64,000 nt of DNA from Candidatus Gastranaerophilales bacterium (lineage in GTDB: Bacteria; Cyanobacteriota; Vampirovibrionia; Gastranaerophilales; Gastranaerophilaceae), in contig CALUVI010000001.1 of assembly GCA_944324185.1 (NCBI GenBank), positions 48,159 to 112,158 on the forward strand, read 5' to 3'. The translations under genes and the position numbers were made by a program. Every line of letters starts with the position of its first letter. Position 1 is the stretch's first letter. A model generated the notes under the pieces. The model was not told where the DNA came from, did no database searches, and saw nothing but the letters and a program-made list of their open reading frames with translations. Shown here piece by piece: positions 61,098 through 64,000 of this stretch.

Positions 61098-61772
61098 ATG
61101 ATTTATCTGGATGCCGGAACAACATATTCAAAAATAATATCTGATGAAAGACTTCATGAAAAGTCGTTTCTTGTCGCGGAAAATGGCGGTAAGCATTATT
61201 ATATATTGCCATCCGGAATAATAAAATCTGAAAACATTATTCCTGATCGTTCCTGCGGGCACATGTCAAATGCCGATGAGAATGAAATTATTGCACTTGC
61301 TCAGGGGGCGAAAAAGAACAAAGAAATATGTTTTGCGGAAGAAGCAACCGTCTTGGATTTAGGAAGCAGAGATGCCAAATGGATAAAGTTTAGAAAAGGA
61401 AAATTTCATGATATGGATTGGAATACATCCTGCGCGAGTTCGACCGGCGCTACGGTAGAGATGTTGTTAAAATTTTATGATGTAAGACCGGAGGAGCTTG
61501 CTTTTGACAGAGAAAAATTTGCAGTAACGTGCGGGATATTCGGAATGGAAAAAATAATGGATTCAATTTCTTCCGGTGCCAAACCGGCAGAAGCTATATC
61601 AAAATTTGTACACGGGATTGCTTTCAATGCTTGGAATTTTTGTAAAAAGCCCGATAAGATATATCTTTCCGGAGGTTTTTGCGAAAATAAATGTTTTGTG
61701 GACTCGCTGCGTTATTATTGTGATGTAGAGTTATTAGGAAGATTTGTTCTTTGCGAAGGGTTAATTAAGTAA
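61098..61772 (+). CDS. BadF/HgdC-type ASKHA ATPase
   Basis: 224 residues, a compact form of the BadF/BadG/HgdC family. MIYLDAGTTYSKII is the phosphate 1 motif; SCASSTGATVEMLLKFYDV and IYLSGGFCENKCFVD are the later nucleotide-binding pieces. Relatives activate 2-hydroxyacyl-CoA dehydratases or benzoyl-CoA reductase using ATP and an Fe-S cluster. No dehydratase is next to it. Cysteines in NTSCASS, TCGIFG and FCENKC could bind a cluster. Confidence 0.78.
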   Translation: MIYLDAGTTYSKIISDERLHEKSFLVAENGGKHYYILPSGIIKSENIIPDRSCGHMSNADENEIIALAQGAKKNKEICFAEEATVLDLGSRDAKWIKFRKGKFHDMDWNTSCASSTGATVEMLLKFYDVRPEELAFDREKFAVTCGIFGMEKIMDSISSGAKPAEAISKFVHGIAFNAWNFCKKPDKIYLSGGFCENKCFVDSLRYYCDVELLGRFVLCEGLIK

Positions 61773-61830
61773 AGTGTTTAATACTCTCTCCTTTTTTGTT
61801 TAATAAATCAGGTAAATCATTCATTAAGTA

Positions 61831-61862
61831 AAAATGCGGATGAAATTTCACCCGCATTTTTT
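61831..61862. terminator. Terminator downstream of fusA
   Basis: AAAATGCGGATGAAATTTCA followed by CCCGCATTTTTT: a long stem with one mismatch and T-tracts on both sides, between the converging BadF-like and fusA genes. Confidence 0.85.
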
Positions 61863-61891
61863 GATTTATCCGAAAAATCTTCAGGTTCTGA

Positions 61892-63979
61892 TTACTTACC
61901 GGCACCTGCTTTTTCGATAATTTCTTTTTCGATATTTGCAGGAACCTGTTCGTATTTCTGGAATTCCATAGAGAAGGTTCCGCGTCCCTGAGTATTAGAT
62001 CTCAAGTCAGTTGCGTAACCGAACATGTTAGCAAGAGGTACAACCGCTCTTACTATAACGTTTCCGGTATTGCCCTGCGGTTCCTGACCTTCAACACGTC
62101 CTCTTCTTCTTGAAATATCACCGATGATTGTACCTGTAAATTCATCAGGAATTTCAATTTCAACCTTCATCATAGGTTCTAATATGCAAGGCTGCGCTTT
62201 TTTAGCACCGTCTTTGATTGCCATAGAACCGGCAATCTTGAACGCCATTTCAGAAGAGTCAACTTCGTGGTAAGAACCGTCATAAAGTTCAACCTTAACG
62301 TCAATCATAGGATAGCCGGCTAAGATACCGCCTTCAAGAGCTTCTTCCATACCTTTTCTTGCAGGCTCAATGTATTCCTTAGGAATAGCACCGCCGACGA
62401 TTTTATTTTCAAATACAAATCCTGCATTTTCTTCTGCCGGAGATATTTTGATTTTAACGTGACCGTACTGACCTTTACCGCCTGACTGACGAACGAATTT
62501 AGAATCCTGATCAGCAGTTCCTCTGATTGTTTCTCTGTAAGCTACCTGAGGCTTACCGATGTTAGCTTCAACTTTGAATTCTCTGAGCATTCTGTCTACG
62601 ATAATATCAAGGTGAAGTTCGCCCATACCGGAGATAATTGTCTGACCTGTTTCTGTATCAGATTTAACTCTGAATGACGGATCTTCTTCAGCAAGTTTCT
62701 GAAGAGCAATACCCATCTTATCCTGGTCAGCTTTTGTCTTAGGCTCAATAGCAACAGAGATAACCGGTTCAGGGAATGACATTCTCTCCAAGATAATAGG
62801 AGCTTTTTCATCACATAACGTATCACCTGTTGTTGTATCCTTCAAGCCAACTGCAGCGCAGATATCGCCTGCATAAACTTCGTTTTCTTCAAGTCTCTGG
62901 TCAGCGTACATACGAACCAATCTTGAAATACGTTCTTTTTTGCCGTTAGTTGCATTAAGAACGTAAGAACCGGAGGTAATTACGCCTGAATAAACTCTTA
63001 AGAATGTTAAACGACCTACAAACGGGTCAGTCATAACTTTGAATGCAAGAGCTGAGAACGGTTCAGTATCTGAAGAATGTCTTTCTGTTTTTGTTCCGTC
63101 TTCTAATTCGCCTTCAATAGCTTTAACATCTACAGGAGAAGGCATTAATTCAACGATTGAATCAAGAAGGAGCTGTACACCTTTGTTTTTGAATGCAGTA
63201 CCGCAGGTTACAGGTACAATTTTGTTTTCGCATACAGCTTTTCTCAAACCTCTTTTCAATTCATCAACTGTAATTGAAGCAGGGTCTTCAAAATATTTTT
63301 CCATCAAGTCATCGTTTTCGCCTGCAATAGCTTCAACGAGTTCGTCTCTGTATTTTTGGGCCATTTCAAGCATATCAGCAGGAACATCTTCTTCTCTGAT
63401 ATCTGTACCCAAATCGTTTGTATAAATTTCAGCCTTCATAGTGAAAAGGTCAATCAAACCTCTGAATTGATCTTCTGCACCGATAGGAAGTCTGATAGGG
63501 AACGCATTTGCACCGAGTCTGTTTTTAATCTGATCAACTACTCTGTAGAAATCAGCACCTGTTCTGTCCATTTTGTTGACAAATACCATTCTTGGAACTT
63601 CGTATCTGTTAGCCTGTCTCCAAACAGTTTCAGATTGTGATTGAACACCGCCTACTGCACAGAATACAGCAACAACACCGTCTAATACACGGAGTGAACG
63701 TTCAACTTCGATTGTAAAGTCAACGTGACCCGGGGTGTCAATAATGTTAATCTGGTGTCCTTTCCATTCAGCAGTAACAGCGGCTGATTGAATAGTGATA
63801 CCTCTTTCTCTTTCCTGTTCCATAAAGTCGGTTACAGCAGCACCGTCGTGAACTTCACCGAGTTTATGGGTTTTACCTGTATAAAACAGGATACGTTCAG
63901 TTGTAGTGGTTTTGCCGGCGTCAATGTGAGCAGCAATACCAATATTTCTGATCTTTTCTAATGGAGTTTTTCTAGCCAT
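61892..63979 (-). CDS. fusA: Elongation factor G
   Basis: 695 residues, complete; ATG at 63979 follows AAAGGAAAC. GTPase that moves tRNAs and mRNA on the ribosome. [20 protein letters not shown] (G1), [21 protein letters not shown] (G3), [11 protein letters not shown] (G4), then domains III-V ending with [18 protein letters not shown]. rpsL, rpsG and tuf, usual partners, are not in the window but could lie upstream, past its right end. Confidence 0.98.
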   Translation of the reverse strand: MARKTPLEKIRNIGIAAHIDAGKTTTTERILFYTGKTHKLGEVHDGAAVTDFMEQERERGITIQSAAVTAEWKGHQINIIDTPGHVDFTIEVERSLRVLDGVVAVFCAVGGVQSQSETVWRQANRYEVPRMVFVNKMDRTGADFYRVVDQIKNRLGANAFPIRLPIGAEDQFRGLIDLFTMKAEIYTNDLGTDIREEDVPADMLEMAQKYRDELVEAIAGENDDLMEKYFEDPASITVDELKRGLRKAVCENKIVPVTCGTAFKNKGVQLLLDSIVELMPSPVDVKAIEGELEDGTKTERHSSDTEPFSALAFKVMTDPFVGRLTFLRVYSGVITSGSYVLNATNGKKERISRLVRMYADQRLEENEVYAGDICAAVGLKDTTTGDTLCDEKAPIILERMSFPEPVISVAIEPKTKADQDKMGIALQKLAEEDPSFRVKSDTETGQTIISGMGELHLDIIVDRMLREFKVEANIGKPQVAYRETIRGTADQDSKFVRQSGGKGQYGHVKIKISPAEENAGFVFENKIVGGAIPKEYIEPARKGMEEALEGGILAGYPMIDVKVELYDGSYHEVDSSEMAFKIAGSMAIKDGAKKAQPCILEPMMKVEIEIPDEFTGTIIGDISRRRGRVEGQEPQGNTGNVIVRAVVPLANMFGYATDLRSNTQGRGTFSMEFQKYEQVPANIEKEIIEKAGAGK

Positions 63980-64000
63980 TTTCTTAGTTTCCTTTATATT

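Overview
This is an AT-rich bacterial chromosome segment with housekeeping genes, flagellar genes and several lineage-specific genes. My best guess is a non-photosynthetic relative of Cyanobacteria from animal guts (Melainabacteria/Vampirovibrionia, order Gastranaerophilales). That is an inference from recalled gene style: flagellar genes beside fermentative metabolism, a YvcK protein with an N-terminal membrane anchor, and several proteins without signal peptides that carry a short N-terminal F-G/F-K motif. No rRNA or species-specific marker is present to prove it. I see no phage, transposase or CRISPR array.

Layout. 1-4035: a very long LysM protein cut by the window edge, a secreted SH3-like protein and a NifX-like protein with a DNA-binding-like front. 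4178-8895: three glycan enzymes (GT2 plus methyltransferase, GT8, polysaccharide pyruvyl transferase) that all carry the same Rossmann-like module. 8955-26655: an EamA transporter, then a mostly minus-strand run of core metabolism: pgk, secD/secF, dapA, panB/panC, pxpA, yvcK, proB, thrC, hom. 26890-33999: a hypothetical membrane protein, a strong candidate non-coding RNA with its own terminator, udk-like, queD, uppP, deoC, an amidohydrolase, a regulator made of four winged helices, and infC starting at ATC. 34254-46222: tRNA-Phe with a partial upstream copy, lineage-specific genes, bioD/bioA, a CoA-disulfide-reductase-like flavoprotein, an AGCS symporter, an orphan sugar ABC permease and a small lineage-specific cassette ending in a HEXXH protein. 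46242-54853: UPF0173 hydrolase, rseP, coaD, TM2 membrane proteins, glgA, alaS. 54886-59864: fliI/fliH/fliG/fliF. 60029-63979: a Crp/Fnr regulator, a BadF-like ATPase and fusA.

The most unusual trait is a dispersed, modular repeat family that fills nearly every long intergenic gap. Modules include the palindrome GTGGAGCAAGCTCCAC, short GTCRGG-type palindromes, a CATTGCGAG/GCAATCC module, a GGGTAAATGTATT module and a CCCTCACCC module. One module is inserted, without breaking the reading frame, into both bioA and alaS. A composite copy forms a 120-bp inverted repeat around proB-thrC-XRE, and a cluster lies inside the flagellar operon.

Functional links: panB/panC and coaD serve CoA synthesis; dapA, thrC and hom share the aspartate pathway; bioD/bioA make biotin; uppP recycles the lipid carrier for wall and glycan synthesis, which fits the glycan cluster; secD/secF and rseP serve the membrane.
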